NCBI RefSeq assembly: GCF_021991925.1 | Contig: NZ_RXZI01000003.1 | Coordinates: forward strand, 124,001 to 188,000 | Length of the DNA stretch: 64,000 nt | Direction of reading: 5' to 3' | Source of the DNA: Sutcliffiella horikoshii | GTDB lineage: Bacteria > Bacillota > Bacilli > Bacillales > Bacillaceae_I | Shown: positions 7,564 through 16,972 of the stretch, in pieces | Layout: each line of letters begins with the position of its first letter | How positions within the stretch are numbered: the first letter of the stretch is position 1 | Notes under the pieces: generated by a model | Databases searched by the model: none | Seen by the model: the letters and a program-made list of their open reading frames with translations, nothing else | Told to the model about the DNA's origin: nothing | Program-made: the position numbers and the translations under genes

Positions 7564-9708
7564 TTATACCGGAACCCTCTTGTTTTCCCACTCTATATCG
7601 AGTTCATCACCGTGTTCGATTAGGTCATAGAAGGATGCTTTTACTCCATTTTTCTTTAGAACGAAGGATCCAGCTCCTATTGGTTTTTCGATGTCTACGA
7701 ACCTGAATATGTCTTGGAAGATGAATGGTTCTTTCCGTCTGACCATCAGTTGCAAATGGTCGCCTCTTTTTAGTAAATCCTCTTCCCCTAATAATTCTCC
7801 ATTGCGGTAAAATTCAAGTAGGCTCTTTGATAATACCACTTTAGCGTCTTTATAAGTGACGACAATTTCCTGTTTTGTTTCGTATTGTTGAAGCATGGAC
7901 AGCATTTTAACTGTTGCGTTTGCTGCCTGCTCCCATACAATCTGATCATGATTAGAGTAGGTATCGTTGGCAGACACCTTGCTACCATTACGCCTTAACT
8001 GAACAGAAAGAGAAGGAAAAGTGGTTTTATCGTCATTAATGTATAGGTAAAACGGTTCCAAATCATCCTCTGTCATTTGTTTTGTGGACACAAGTAGCTC
8101 TTTAATGTTTTTTGGATAGCTAAAGGTTACTTTATCCCTGTCTGCGAGAGGGGTATCCAACGTAGAAGGCTTATCGTTTACTAGTATAGTGGGATTGAGG
8201 TCAGCTGGAATCCCGTTTAAAAGTAATGTTAAAGATTTATTTTCCGTTCCGATCAGTTGTCCTACGGTTGCCTTGGCAGCTTCTCCATCTTGTCCCTTTT
8301 CTACGAAAATCTCGTCTCCATTTTCAATTGAATCAAAGCCCTGAGCGGCTTGGCCATTCTTATATATTTTTGGCGGTTCTCCAAAGCTGCCAGGAATAGT
8401 AATCTTTTCCCCATTTTTTTCTATCATCAATGCTAATCCAGGTTTCCCGACAAGTTTATTGATGTTGATTCCTGATGCTAAGAGACTGTCACCAATCGTC
8501 AATTTCTTTACATCAAATAAGCGGATGGGCATTTCGTTGACAGTGACAGAAACGTATTCAATTGGTTTTTCTTTTGCAGCTATGGCTATTCCAATAGGGG
8601 TGATGAATTCAGGTCCTTTCACCGGTAGGGTGGTAGGGTGAAGCTGCTGGATGGCATCCACTCCACGAATTGCAACTCGGTTTTCAGGTAATTCCAAATT
8701 TCTAGCAATCAAAGCTGGAAGAGACGGTGTCAAACTACCTCCACCTACAAGCATGACAGCTTTAGGGGATTTTTGATTATTTTGTCTTTTGATTTCATTC
8801 GTAATGGACGTTGCAAGTTTTTCAATCGATGGCAAGATATGTTCCACCATTTCAGATTTTGAAAGGGTTTGTTCAAAGCCTAATATATCTGTAAAGGTGA
8901 TGGTTTCCATTGCCAGCATCTCCCTCTTAGCCTGTTCAGCCTGTGGAAAATCCAGCAGAAAGGCATCACTCAGGCCTTCTGTAATTTCATCACCTGCAAC
9001 AGGAACCATCCCATAAGCAGTTACGGTTCCGTCCATTGAAATTGCTACATCAGAGGTACCCGCTCCAATATCGACTAATGCAATATTAAGGCGTCGCATG
9101 GACGCTGGAATGAGGACATTAATGGCTGCTATCGGTTCAAGAGTCAGGGCTTCGAGCTGCAAGTTGGAGCGTTGCAGTGCGGAAATCAAAGATTCCACCA
9201 CAATTTTAGGAAGGAACGTCGAGATGATTTCAACAGAAGCTTTTTCTCCACGTTGATCAAGAAGGCTGCCAATCTCCTCTTCATCCAAATAATAACGGAG
9301 TACCGAATAACCAACACAAAAATACTGATTGGCATCATCTATTTGGTTCCCTTGTAGTAATTTACGTTGTGCTTCTTGTACCGCAGCCAGTTCAAGTAGA
9401 AAAATATCCTCTTCCTTGAAAAGTGCTTTCCCTTTGATATCCTGAATGGCATATGCAGTCTGGGTTTTTAGAGCCCTTCCGGCAGCGGCTACACAAACCT
9501 TTGTGAGAGGCCCGTGCTTTTTCTCCAATTGTTCCTTCACATATGTAATCACTTTTGAAACTGCCAATATATCATGGATCTGGCCATCCAACATGGCACG
9601 TTCATCATGTTCTTTTACCACCATGTCAATCATGCGGAATTTATCGTTTTCTTTTTCCAAAAGCAGGCCAACTACAGACCTGGTTCCTATGTCCAATGCG
9701 AAAATCAA
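7564..9708 (-). CDS. FtsA/PilM-like actin-fold ATPase with C-terminal repeats
   Basis: 714 residues from a TTG at 9708 (IFALDIGTRSVVGLLLE), chosen because AGGGATGGTG precedes it; an ATG at 9738 would add ten residues but has no ribosome site. The first ~370 residues are an FtsA/PilM-like actin fold: phosphate-1 ALDIGTRS, phosphate-2 LVDIGAGTSDVAIS, adenosine motif MLVGGGSLTPSL. The following ~330 residues hold five copies of an 18-residue motif of the type KNG-x12-D-x-L (for example RNGELLGEEDLLKRGDHL), resembling beta-grasp (TGS/ThiS-type) domains. Single gene, convergent with ytxJ, divergent from aroA. Probably a cytoskeletal or envelope scaffold ATPase; partner unknown. The FtsZ-binding C-terminal peptide of true FtsA is absent. 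Confidence 0.8.
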   Translation of the reverse strand: MIFALDIGTRSVVGLLLEKENDKFRMIDMVVKEHDERAMLDGQIHDILAVSKVITYVKEQLEKKHGPLTKVCVAAAGRALKTQTAYAIQDIKGKALFKEEDIFLLELAAVQEAQRKLLQGNQIDDANQYFCVGYSVLRYYLDEEEIGSLLDQRGEKASVEIISTFLPKIVVESLISALQRSNLQLEALTLEPIAAINVLIPASMRRLNIALVDIGAGTSDVAISMDGTVTAYGMVPVAGDEITEGLSDAFLLDFPQAEQAKREMLAMETITFTDILGFEQTLSKSEMVEHILPSIEKLATSITNEIKRQNNQKSPKAVMLVGGGSLTPSLPALIARNLELPENRVAIRGVDAIQQLHPTTLPVKGPEFITPIGIAIAAKEKPIEYVSVTVNEMPIRLFDVKKLTIGDSLLASGININKLVGKPGLALMIEKNGEKITIPGSFGEPPKIYKNGQAAQGFDSIENGDEIFVEKGQDGEAAKATVGQLIGTENKSLTLLLNGIPADLNPTILVNDKPSTLDTPLADRDKVTFSYPKNIKELLVSTKQMTEDDLEPFYLYINDDKTTFPSLSVQLRRNGSKVSANDTYSNHDQIVWEQAANATVKMLSMLQQYETKQEIVVTYKDAKVVLSKSLLEFYRNGELLGEEDLLKRGDHLQLMVRRKEPFIFQDIFRFVDIEKPIGAGSFVLKKNGVKASFYDLIEHGDELDIEWENKRVPV

Positions 9709-9785
9709 AAAACATTCACCATCCCTAATTTCAATCATATGATACTTTACCGCTTAAAAGCGTTTAATTAATAAAGAAAAAATCC

Positions 9786-9814
9786 GTGACAATCTTAAAG
9801 TCATCGTATATAAT
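9786..9814 (+). promoter_or_regulatory. Sigma-A promoter of aroA
   Basis: GTGACA (9786-9791), 17-bp spacer, TATAAT (9809-9814). Confidence 0.8.
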
Positions 9815-9831
9815 AACTAATTAATAGAAAT

Positions 9832-9848
9832 GTACCACAATTCGGTAC
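9832..9848 (+). promoter_or_regulatory. Short palindrome at the aroA transcript start
   Basis: GTACCACAATTCGGTAC: 5-bp inverted repeat with a 7-nt loop, just after the predicted start point. Could be a repressor site or a 5' stabilising hairpin. Confidence 0.35.
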
Positions 9849-9877
9849 TGTTATAAATACAGAAAGGATGAAATAAT

Positions 9878-10954
9878 ATGAGTCATAACGAACTAGACGC
9901 CTTGCGAAAACAAGTCGAGGAACTCAACTTACAACTACTAGAGGTCATCAACAAGCGCGGTGAGCTTGTCCAGGAAATTGGTAAGCTAAAGGAAGCGCAA
10001 GGTGTAAATCGATATGACCCAGTCCGTGAAAGAAAAATGCTAGACTTGATCACGGAGCATAACGATGGTCCTTTCGAAACCTCCACTTTACAACATTTAT
10101 TCAAAGAGATCTTCAAAGCAGGTTTGGAACTGCAAAAAGACGATCATAGAAAAGCATTGCTAGTGTCGCGTAAGAAAAAACCGGAAGATACGGTTGTAGA
10201 AGTCAAGGGTGTGAAAATTGGTGATGGATCTCAAAACTTCATCATCGGTCCTTGTGCAGTAGAAAGCTATGAACAAGTTGCACAGGTTGCACAAGCTGCA
10301 AAAGCACAAGGAGTTAAATTGCTTCGCGGTGGTGCGTTCAAGCCTAGAACTTCACCTTACGATTTCCAAGGACTTGGACTTGAAGGATTGAAAATATTAA
10401 AACGTGTTGGTGATGAATATGATATGGCAATCATCAGTGAAATCATCAACCCTGCAGATATTGAAGTCGCTTGTGATTACGTCGATGTCATCCAGATAGG
10501 TGCACGTAACATGCAAAACTTCGAACTACTGAAGGCCGCAGGTGCGGTGAGAAAACCAGTACTCCTCAAAAGAGGATTGGCTGCAACCATTGATGAATTC
10601 GTCAATGCAGCTGAATACATCATCTCCCAAGGGAATGACCAGATCATCCTATGTGAGCGCGGAATTAGAACGTACGAAAAAGCAACTAGAAATACTTTGG
10701 ATATTTCAGCTGTACCAATCCTGAAGAAAGAAACTCACTTACCTGTATTTGTGGATGTAACACATTCCACTGGTAGAAAAGATCTTCTATTGCCTACTGC
10801 AAAGGCTGCACTTGCAATCGGTGCAGATGGAGTGATGGCAGAAGTTCATCCAGATCCGGCAGTAGCACTTTCTGATGCGGCACAGCAGATGGACATTGAT
10901 CAATTCAATGAATTCATCACGGAATTACGCAGTCATTATTCGTACAAGTCATAA
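9878..10954 (+). CDS. aroA: Bifunctional chorismate mutase / DAHP synthase
   Basis: 358 residues. The N-terminal ~90 residues are an AroQ-type chorismate mutase ([30 protein letters not shown]-like segment), fused to a KDSA/AroG-beta type DAHP synthase ([10 protein letters not shown] near residue 125, [47 protein letters not shown]). It condenses phosphoenolpyruvate and erythrose 4-phosphate to start the shikimate pathway; the mutase domain acts as the feedback sensor for chorismate and prephenate in Bacillus. AGAAAGGATG precedes the ATG. Standard position just before ccpA. Confidence 0.96.
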   Translation: MSHNELDALRKQVEELNLQLLEVINKRGELVQEIGKLKEAQGVNRYDPVRERKMLDLITEHNDGPFETSTLQHLFKEIFKAGLELQKDDHRKALLVSRKKKPEDTVVEVKGVKIGDGSQNFIIGPCAVESYEQVAQVAQAAKAQGVKLLRGGAFKPRTSPYDFQGLGLEGLKILKRVGDEYDMAIISEIINPADIEVACDYVDVIQIGARNMQNFELLKAAGAVRKPVLLKRGLAATIDEFVNAAEYIISQGNDQIILCERGIRTYEKATRNTLDISAVPILKKETHLPVFVDVTHSTGRKDLLLPTAKAALAIGADGVMAEVHPDPAVALSDAAQQMDIDQFNEFITELRSHYSYKS

Positions 10955-10968
10955 TAAACATTTTCTCC

Positions 10969-10998
10969 AAGACGAGCGAATTGAAACGCTCGTCTTTT
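10969..10998 (+). terminator. Terminator after aroA
   Basis: AAGACGAGCG / CGCTCGTCTT stem with T-run. Confidence 0.8.
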
Positions 10999-11068
10999 CT
11001 TGTATTCACAAGTTTTCATAAAAAATTTACATTTAGCAAAAGATATGAGGAGGAGTATAGTAAATTCA

Positions 11069-11097
11069 TTGATTGTAGTCAAAGAATAACGTATGAT
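11069..11097 (+). promoter_or_regulatory. Sigma-A promoter of ccpA
   Basis: TTGATT (11069-11074), 17-bp spacer, TATGAT (11092-11097), about 90 nt before the ccpA ATG. Confidence 0.6.
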
Positions 11098-11185
11098 TAT
11101 TAGATAAATGCGTTATTTTGCCAAATTTATCTTATTAAATATTGCCTTACATAGATGCATGAAAAATGAAGGAGAGTGTGTGCGA

Positions 11186-12184
11186 ATGAACGTAACGATT
11201 TATGATGTTGCCAGAGAAGCGAATGTTTCCATGGCCACGGTTTCCAGAGTAGTAAATGGAAACCCGAATGTAAAACCTACCACTAGAAAAAAAGTATTGG
11301 AAGCCATTGAGCGTCTTGGCTATCGCCCTAATGCAGTTGCTAGAGGATTGGCAAGCAAAAAGACGACAACGGTTGGGGTAATCATTCCTGATATCTCCAA
11401 TATCTTCTATGCAGAGCTAGCTCGTGGTATCGAGGATATTGCAACCATGTATAAGTACAATATCATCTTGAGCAACTCCGACCAAAATGTGGACAAGGAG
11501 TTACACTTACTGAACACGATGCTTGGCAAGCAAGTGGATGGAATTGTTTTCATGAGTGGAAACATTACCGAAGAGCTTGCAGCGGAGTTTGAAAGATCTC
11601 CTGTACCAATCGTATTGGCAGCCTCCATTGAAAGAGACAATAAGGTACCGTCTGTAACGATCGACTATGTACAAGCAGCCTTTGATGCTGTAACAGCATT
11701 GATTGAGAAGGGACACAAGCGTGTGGGTTATGTGTCAGGCCTTTTTGAAGAACCGATCAACGGAGAGAAAAAGCTGACAGGATACAAGCGTGCTTTAGAA
11801 GAAGCTGGTTTGTCCTATGATGAAGAGATTGTTCTAGAAGGGGATTATTCCTATGATTCGGGTATTGAAGCGGTTGAAAAGTTGATCAGCTTGAAAGACC
11901 GTCCTACCGCAATCTTTGTTGGTACCGATGAAATGGCACTAGGGGTCATCCATGGTGCTCAAGACAATGGTCTGAATATCCCTGAAGACATAGAAGTAAT
12001 AGGTTTTGATAATACCCGACTAGCGACAATGGTGCGCCCACAGCTTTCGACCGTGGTTCAACCGATGTATGATATTGGGGCAGTTGCCATGAGGCTATTA
12101 ACGAAATTTATGAACAAAGAGAAAGTGGAAGACCAAACTGTCGTACTTCCGCATAGAATTGAATTTAGACGCTCAACAAAATAA
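11186..12184 (+). CDS. ccpA: Catabolite control protein A
   Basis: 332 residues from the ATG at 11186 (AAGGAGAGTG ahead); the upstream in-frame extension to 11108 lacks a ribosome site and homology. LacI/GalR regulator: helix-turn-helix [20 protein letters not shown] at the N-terminus, hinge helix [13 protein letters not shown], then the periplasmic-binding-like core. With HPr-Ser46-P it binds cre sites to repress or activate carbon genes. Core contact residues such as [16 protein letters not shown] are intact. Stands between aroA and motPS as in B. subtilis. Cre-like sites in this same window lie before acsA/acuA, megL, brnQ, ackA and ald. Confidence 0.97.
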   Translation: MNVTIYDVAREANVSMATVSRVVNGNPNVKPTTRKKVLEAIERLGYRPNAVARGLASKKTTTVGVIIPDISNIFYAELARGIEDIATMYKYNIILSNSDQNVDKELHLLNTMLGKQVDGIVFMSGNITEELAAEFERSPVPIVLAASIERDNKVPSVTIDYVQAAFDAVTALIEKGHKRVGYVSGLFEEPINGEKKLTGYKRALEEAGLSYDEEIVLEGDYSYDSGIEAVEKLISLKDRPTAIFVGTDEMALGVIHGAQDNGLNIPEDIEVIGFDNTRLATMVRPQLSTVVQPMYDIGAVAMRLLTKFMNKEKVEDQTVVLPHRIEFRRSTK

Positions 12185-12211
12185 TAAAGCTGTCGATATA
12201 GATAGTAAAAG

Positions 12212-12248
12212 AAGAGGACAAAAGCAATAACGTTTGTCCTCTTTCTTT
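12212..12248 (+). terminator. Terminator after ccpA
   Basis: AAGAGGACAAA / TTTGTCCTCTT stem, 10-nt loop, then TCTTTAT. Separates ccpA from motPS. Confidence 0.75.
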
Positions 12249-12285
12249 ATCTTAAAATGTTAATTCAAGTGATTACACAACTTTC

Positions 12286-12476
12286 CCCAGTTGACTGGAG
12301 TGCAAGGTGGGAGACTCCTCGAAAATGCTAACGCATTTTCTTCGTGCGATGAAATGCTTCGGAGCTTTCCTTGTCCTGCGGGGGAGAAACGGTAGCTTGA
12401 GACCCCACAGGCGAAGCCGAGGAGGCTCAAGCACCGTCCCGCGGAAAGCGACCACCTGAAACGGATGGAAACTGGG
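12286..12476 (+). repeat. Fold-back repeat copy 2 (longest, with inserted hairpin)
   Basis: Outer arms CCCAGTT / AACTGGG; inner stem GCTTGAG / CTCAAGC around the conserved ACCCC...GAGG core. It is 191 bp instead of ~125 because of an extra stretch at about 12320-12375 that includes a perfect hairpin GAAAATGC-TAAC-GCATTTTC (12321-12340). Fills most of the gap between ccpA and motP. Confidence 0.75.
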
Positions 12477-12534
12477 AGTTATTGAAGTAAGTTACTAAAA
12501 ACAAACAAGAGCGTTTAAGGTCAGGGGAGACAGT

Positions 12535-13350
12535 ATGAAAAAGTTTGATGTGTTAACACCAATAGGTCTTGTACTAGGTTTGGCTATGATATTATTCGGT
12601 ATCGTTAATAATTCAGGGTTTGGCGGTGCAAGCAACTTCTTGCATCTTCCCTCTTTTTTCATTGTGATAGGGGGAACACTTGGAGCTTTATTAATTACGT
12701 TCAATCTCAAAGAAATGAAGGTAATGCCGACTGTGATGAAAGCTGCATTTTCCAGACAGGAAAATGAATTACCAAATCTAATTGAAACATTTGTAAGGCT
12801 ATCTGACCGGGCAAGAAGAGAAGGCTTACTGGCACTTGAGGCTGAGCTAGAAGAAGTAGAAGATGATTTCATAAAAAAAGGCGTGCTGCTTGCAGTGGAC
12901 GGGGTGGAGCCTGAAGTGATCCATGATATTATGAATGCGGAAATCTCTGCCATGGAAGAAAGGCATATGAAAGGAAGAAGCATTTTGGAAAAAGCGGGGG
13001 ATTATGCTCCGTCATGGGGGATGATTGGAACGCTCATCGGATTGGTACTGATGCTGAAAAATTTGAATGACCCGACTACGCTTGGACCCAATATGGCTAT
13101 TGCCATTTTGACCACTTTATATGGAACATTGTTAGCAAATCTAGTCTTTCTCCCGATGGCTAGTAAACTAGCCAATAAAACAGAAAAAGAAGTATTCTTG
13201 AAACAAATTATCATAGAAGGGGTCATCGGCGTACAATCTGGTCAAAACCCTAAAATATTGGAGGAAAAGTTATCAGCCTTCCTTTCCAGTCAAGATCGGG
13301 TTAAAAAGGATGAAGCTGTGGCTGAAACGCTCGAGGAGAATTTTCAATGA
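12535..13350 (+). CDS. motP: Flagellar motor stator protein MotP (sodium type)
   Basis: 271 residues, MotA/ExbB family with four membrane helices: residues ~7-26 (LTPIGLVLGLAMILFGIV), ~36-54 (FFIVIGGTLGALLITF), ~160-180 (WGMIGTLIGLVLMLKNL) and ~188-208 (MAIAILTTLYGTLLANLVF). The large cytoplasmic loop between helices 2 and 3 is charged and contacts the rotor. With MotS it forms the Na+-driven stator found in Bacillus alongside or instead of MotAB. Its stop overlaps the motS start (ATGA). Placement after ccpA matches the ccpA-motPS order. No flagellar-type promoter was recognised. Confidence 0.93.
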   Translation: MKKFDVLTPIGLVLGLAMILFGIVNNSGFGGASNFLHLPSFFIVIGGTLGALLITFNLKEMKVMPTVMKAAFSRQENELPNLIETFVRLSDRARREGLLALEAELEEVEDDFIKKGVLLAVDGVEPEVIHDIMNAEISAMEERHMKGRSILEKAGDYAPSWGMIGTLIGLVLMLKNLNDPTTLGPNMAIAILTTLYGTLLANLVFLPMASKLANKTEKEVFLKQIIIEGVIGVQSGQNPKILEEKLSAFLSSQDRVKKDEAVAETLEENFQ

Positions 13351-14114
13351 AGCGTCAAAAAAGGGAAGCACATGAAAAAGGTGCACCAAAATGGATGGTT
13401 ACGTTTTCCGATCTTTTCATGCTTGTCCTGGTATTCTTTATTTTACTCTTTTCCATGTCACAGATAGATCTTGTTAAATTCAAAGCGGTAGCAGAATCAT
13501 TCAAGCAAGTGAATATTCTCGATTATAATCCTTCCGCTGTCCCATTTGAAAACCCAACGGACTTTTCCGTCAATACGGAATCAACGAATAATCAGGATGA
13601 TGTCTCTAAAGAACCAGAAAATCGTGAAACGGAATCGGAAACAGATAGCCTACAGGAGCTCCTTGTGGAAGTGCAGATATTCCTGGAGGAAAATGATTTA
13701 GAAGATGTGGTAGTGGCCAATAGGACGGAACGAGGAATTGTTCTAGTTCTGGAAGAAAAAGTATTATATGAGACGGCAGAGGCAAGAATCCTTCCCATCG
13801 CTCATCCATTCTTGGATAAGGTGGGGACGCTTTTAAATAAAATCCCTAATCTGGTCAAAATAGAAGGCCATACGGATAATCGTCCCATCTCAACCGACAA
13901 ATTCCCTTCTAACTGGGAATTGTCTGCTGCGAGAGCAAGTAGCGTCATCCGCTATCTGGTGGATTCTCACGACTTGGATCCTGAGCGGTTTATTGCAGTT
14001 GGATATGGTGATACAAGACCTATAGTGGAAAACACGTCAAGTGAAAATTATCAAAAGAATAGGCGAGTCGAGATAGTCATTTCTGATCCGCAGCAGGAAG
14101 AGAGAATCGATTGA
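13347..14114 (+). CDS. motS: Flagellar motor stator protein MotS (sodium type)
   Basis: 255 residues. MotB-type protein: short N-terminal cytoplasmic tail, one membrane helix with the ion-binding Asp (PKWMVTFSDLFMLVLVFF, Asp near residue 25), a plug-like segment (IDLVKFKAVAESFKQ), a Ser/Glu/Thr-rich linker (~residues 70-110) and a C-terminal OmpA peptidoglycan-binding domain (KIEGHTDNRPIS near 173, NWELSAARASSVIRYL, GDTRPI, NRRVEI). Anchors the stator to the wall. Overlaps motP by 4 nt, so translation is coupled. The VFFILLFSMSQID helix resembles MotS rather than MotB. Confidence 0.93.
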   Translation: MKRQKREAHEKGAPKWMVTFSDLFMLVLVFFILLFSMSQIDLVKFKAVAESFKQVNILDYNPSAVPFENPTDFSVNTESTNNQDDVSKEPENRETESETDSLQELLVEVQIFLEENDLEDVVVANRTERGIVLVLEEKVLYETAEARILPIAHPFLDKVGTLLNKIPNLVKIEGHTDNRPISTDKFPSNWELSAARASSVIRYLVDSHDLDPERFIAVGYGDTRPIVENTSSENYQKNRRVEIVISDPQQEERID

Positions 14115-14121
14115 AAAAGCG

Positions 14122-14165
14122 AAAAGCCAACTCCACGCCAAAGGTGTAGGGTTGGCTTTTTTCTT
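14122..14165 (+). terminator. Terminator after motS
   Basis: AAAAGCCAAC / GTTGGCTTTT stem, followed by TTCTTTT. Confidence 0.8.
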
Positions 14166-14208
14166 TTGGCTATGTTAAAGCTTCCTGTTGATTTTTAAAG
14201 CAACCTAG

Positions 14209-14335
14209 CTGTTGATTAGAGCAATAGGCAAAGACTCCTAAGAGAGATAGCGTTTAGGGGAGACCCCGCAGGCAAAGCCGAGGAGGCTCCCCAAACGCCC
14301 CTAGGAAAGGCGAAGCCTAATGCGGAAATCAACAG
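14209..14335 (+). repeat. Fold-back repeat copy 3
   Basis: Outer arms CTGTTGATT (14209-14217) / AATCAACAG (14327-14335); inner stem GTTTAGGGGAG / CTCCCCAAAC around ACCCCGCAGG...GAGGAGG. Lies between the converging motS and acuC genes. A second partial CTGTTGATT is at 14184. Confidence 0.8.
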
Positions 14336-14392
14336 CGGCGTTTAAAAGAGCCTTTCTTATTGTTAAGTTCATTTGATTTCCGTTTGAGATGA

Positions 14393-15568
14393 TTAACCAA
14401 TCTGGGAATTATCTTTTCGCAGGTGGCTGATAGGGTATAGCGCCTTCATCAGGATCTGTTTATTTTTCTCGGTGATTTCCTGTTTTCGTGGGATAGGTTT
14501 GTACAAATCTGCTTTATCCTCCCAAGTAACAGGTAAATTCACTGGTGATTGATCTTTCCATTCGTTTATCCAATCTTCTGACAAAGAACCTTGCACATCG
14601 TTCTTTTCAATCATTTCCAACCATATATGAGACCATGCCCTTGGTACGACCCTCCAGATATCATAGCCCCCGCCTCCAACTCCAATCCATTTGCCTTTGC
14701 AATGTTGATGGGCAATTTTATGAGCGAGCTTCGGTATCTCCCGGTACACTTTTATGGAAGTGGAAAGGTGGGTGAGAGGGTCATAGTAATGAGCGTCCGC
14801 ACCATTTTGGGTAAGAATGACATCAGGCTTAAAGAACTCGGCAATTTCTGTTAATGATTGTTCGTACACTTCCAGGAAAGACTCGTCTTCCGTAAAAGCG
14901 TCAATGGGGATATTAAATGAATAACCATAACCATCCCCTTGGCCACGCTCATTCACATTCCCCGTCCCAGGGAATAAATAGCGCCCCGTTTCATGAATGG
15001 AAAGGGTGCATACATCAGGATCCTCGTAAAATGCCCACTGTACACCATCTCCATGATGGGCATCTGTGTCAACGTAAAGAACTCTGGCACCGTATTTTTC
15101 TTGAAGGTACTTGATGGCAACGGCCGTATCGTTATAAATACAAAAGCCGGATGCCTTGCCACGGAATCCATGATGAAGCCCGCCACCAAGGTTTAATGCA
15201 TGTTCTGACTTACCCGTCATGACCTGATCGACAGCAGTTAAGGTTCCACCCACAAGCAGTGCGCTTGCCTCATGCATGTTCGGGAAGATAGGGGTATCCT
15301 CCGTCCCAAGACCGTAGTTGTTTGCTTTTTCATTGGACAACTGCCCTTTTCCAGCCAATTTAACAGCTTCAATATAGCGCGGGTCATGCACCAGCGCCAA
15401 TTCCTCATCTGTTGCCATTCTAGGTGGAATAATATCCTGGAATGATAGAAACTTGCTTTTATGCAGCAAGTCATAAGTCAGTTTGACTCTCAGTTGATTG
15501 AACGGATGATTTTCGCTGAATTTATAGGTTTGAAAATCATCCGAGTAGACAAAAGTTGCTTTTTTCAT
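14393..15568 (-). CDS. acuC: AcuC, histone-deacetylase-like protein deacetylase
   Basis: 391 residues, zinc-dependent HDAC superfamily. The catalytic segments are present: GLHHGFRGKASGFCIYND (His-His pair and substrate loop, residues ~130-150), YVDTDAHHGDGVQW (Asp and His zinc ligands), NGADAHYYDPL and IGVGGGGYD. It removes the acetyl group that AcuA puts on acetyl-CoA synthetase, restoring activity. Starts inside the acuB stop (4-nt overlap), last gene of acuABC, divergent from acsA. Faces motS and the repeat at 14209. Confidence 0.95.
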   Translation of the reverse strand: MKKATFVYSDDFQTYKFSENHPFNQLRVKLTYDLLHKSKFLSFQDIIPPRMATDEELALVHDPRYIEAVKLAGKGQLSNEKANNYGLGTEDTPIFPNMHEASALLVGGTLTAVDQVMTGKSEHALNLGGGLHHGFRGKASGFCIYNDTAVAIKYLQEKYGARVLYVDTDAHHGDGVQWAFYEDPDVCTLSIHETGRYLFPGTGNVNERGQGDGYGYSFNIPIDAFTEDESFLEVYEQSLTEIAEFFKPDVILTQNGADAHYYDPLTHLSTSIKVYREIPKLAHKIAHQHCKGKWIGVGGGGYDIWRVVPRAWSHIWLEMIEKNDVQGSLSEDWINEWKDQSPVNLPVTWEDKADLYKPIPRKQEITEKNKQILMKALYPISHLRKDNSQIG

Positions 15569-16209
15569 GAAGTAACACCCGGTAAGTTCGGCCAGAGTAC
15601 TTCATAGCCTTCCTCCTGTAAGTCATGGATGACTCCTGTAGGGTTCATCGTTTGTACACGGAAGACTAGTATTTTAGATTGCTCATCCTGATGAGGGTAG
15701 ACAAGCACACTTAGAATATTTAATTTCCTTTTGCTTAAAATGGAGGTCACTTCGGCCAATTTTCCGGCGATATTCTCCACCTTCACTTCAAATTGAGAAG
15801 CTGGTTGATTTGCACCTGTCAATTGTACAAATGTATACAAAAGATCTGTTTCTGTGACAATTCCAACTAGTTTAGAATTCTGGACGATTGGTAGGCAGCC
15901 AATCTTATATTCGTAAAATGTTGCTGCCACTTCCTCTACAAAGTCAAGAGGATGGGCCGTCAACAAGTTGGTCTTCATCACTTTTGAAAGAGGCTGTTGC
16001 AAATCTTCTTGGGTGCTATTTCCATATAAGGCAGCCTGCAATCCATTTCGAACATCCCTATCAGAAATGATGCCGACCAATTGATGATTGGCATTTACAA
16101 TCGGGATGTGGCGGATGCTTTTTTCTTCCATTAGAAGAAGTGCGCGTTCAACTGTATCCGTCGGGAGCAGCGTAAATACATCCTTCTTCATAATTCTTTC
16201 TACAATCAT
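15565..16209 (-). CDS. acuB: AcuB, CBS-pair plus ACT domain protein
   Basis: 214 residues. Two CBS motifs (residues ~1-55 MIVERIMKKDVFTLLPTD, GIISDRDVRNGL; and ~75-130 VMKTNLLTAHPLD, GIVTETDLLYTF) bind adenine nucleotides; an ACT-like domain (VKVENIAGKLAEVTSIL, ~140-200) follows. Middle gene of acuABC, needed for normal acetoin/acetate use; exact role in control of AcuA/AcuC is not settled. Overlaps acuC by 4 nt, 45 nt after acuA. Confidence 0.94.
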   Translation of the reverse strand: MIVERIMKKDVFTLLPTDTVERALLLMEEKSIRHIPIVNANHQLVGIISDRDVRNGLQAALYGNSTQEDLQQPLSKVMKTNLLTAHPLDFVEEVAATFYEYKIGCLPIVQNSKLVGIVTETDLLYTFVQLTGANQPASQFEVKVENIAGKLAEVTSILSKRKLNILSVLVYPHQDEQSKILVFRVQTMNPTGVIHDLQEEGYEVLWPNLPGVTS

Positions 16210-16254
16210 GGTCGTTCCTCCTTGTCAAACAAGTTCCGGTTAAGACATCATATG

Positions 16255-16887
16255 CTAGTACATAAAGCGGTTGTGAAAGCGTAGTTGATCAAATTTCTGA
16301 ACAGACTCCTGATCGACATTTGTGCCGATGCGTGCCATCAAGCAATTGGCTGGATGTGAGCTGATTTCTGGATCATCCGTTGCATAGTACTCCAATCCAC
16401 CGGCATTCATCATTTTCTCCATTATTTTTCGATATTCCCAGACATTCAGGCCAGTACCTTTCAAATCCCAATGCCAGTAATATTCAGTAGTTATCACAAT
16501 ATAGTTTTCCATCATTTCATCCATCATCGAGACCTGTAACAAGGATTTACCAACGGAGCTACCGCGCACTTCCGGGACCACTTCAATGGCACCAAGCTCA
16601 ATGAGATTTTCCATCTTGCCTTCGGACCACCTCTCCATTGGGTCCGGATACAAATAGGTCACATATCCAACAATGGTATCTTGTGTTCTTGCAATGATGA
16701 TTCTGCCTTCTGGTAGCCCTGCAATTTCAATTAAGGCTTTACGTTGCTGCTCAGGAGGTCTAAATGCAACAAGATCTTTATGAAACTCATAGCTTGCCAG
16801 TTTCTCGGGAGTGACTGGCCCCTCTATGATCAAACGGCTGTTTCTTGTCTTGATTTCTTTTGCATTATACGTTTTTCTATGTTCCAT
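16255..16887 (-). CDS. acuA: AcuA, GNAT protein acetyltransferase
   Basis: 210 residues. GNAT fold with an acetyl-CoA loop of the form VVPEVRGSSVGKSLL (residues ~115-130). It acetylates the catalytic lysine of acetyl-CoA synthetase and switches it off. First gene of acuABC, facing acsA across a ~230-bp control region with a cre-like site. Length and the C-terminal LMARIGTNVDQESVQKFDQL segment fit AcuA. Confidence 0.95.
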   Translation of the reverse strand: MEHRKTYNAKEIKTRNSRLIIEGPVTPEKLASYEFHKDLVAFRPPEQQRKALIEIAGLPEGRIIIARTQDTIVGYVTYLYPDPMERWSEGKMENLIELGAIEVVPEVRGSSVGKSLLQVSMMDEMMENYIVITTEYYWHWDLKGTGLNVWEYRKIMEKMMNAGGLEYYATDDPEISSHPANCLMARIGTNVDQESVQKFDQLRFHNRFMY

Positions 16888-16972
16888 CTAAGTTCCCACC
16901 TACTTTTACCTACAAGAATAATAGTGAATCTCTAGCTATATTTTCTCATTTTACAGAAAAAACACAAGATAA

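Noticed and set aside
12286-12476. Rho-independent terminator or ncRNA unique to ccpA-motP
   Set aside because: The same sequence family occurs at six other places in the window, so it is a dispersed repeat and not a locus-specific RNA.
14341-14365. Half copy of the MITE-like element (AAAAGAGCC stretch)
   Set aside because: Only about nine bases agree with the end at 62065-62073; too short to support a second copy.
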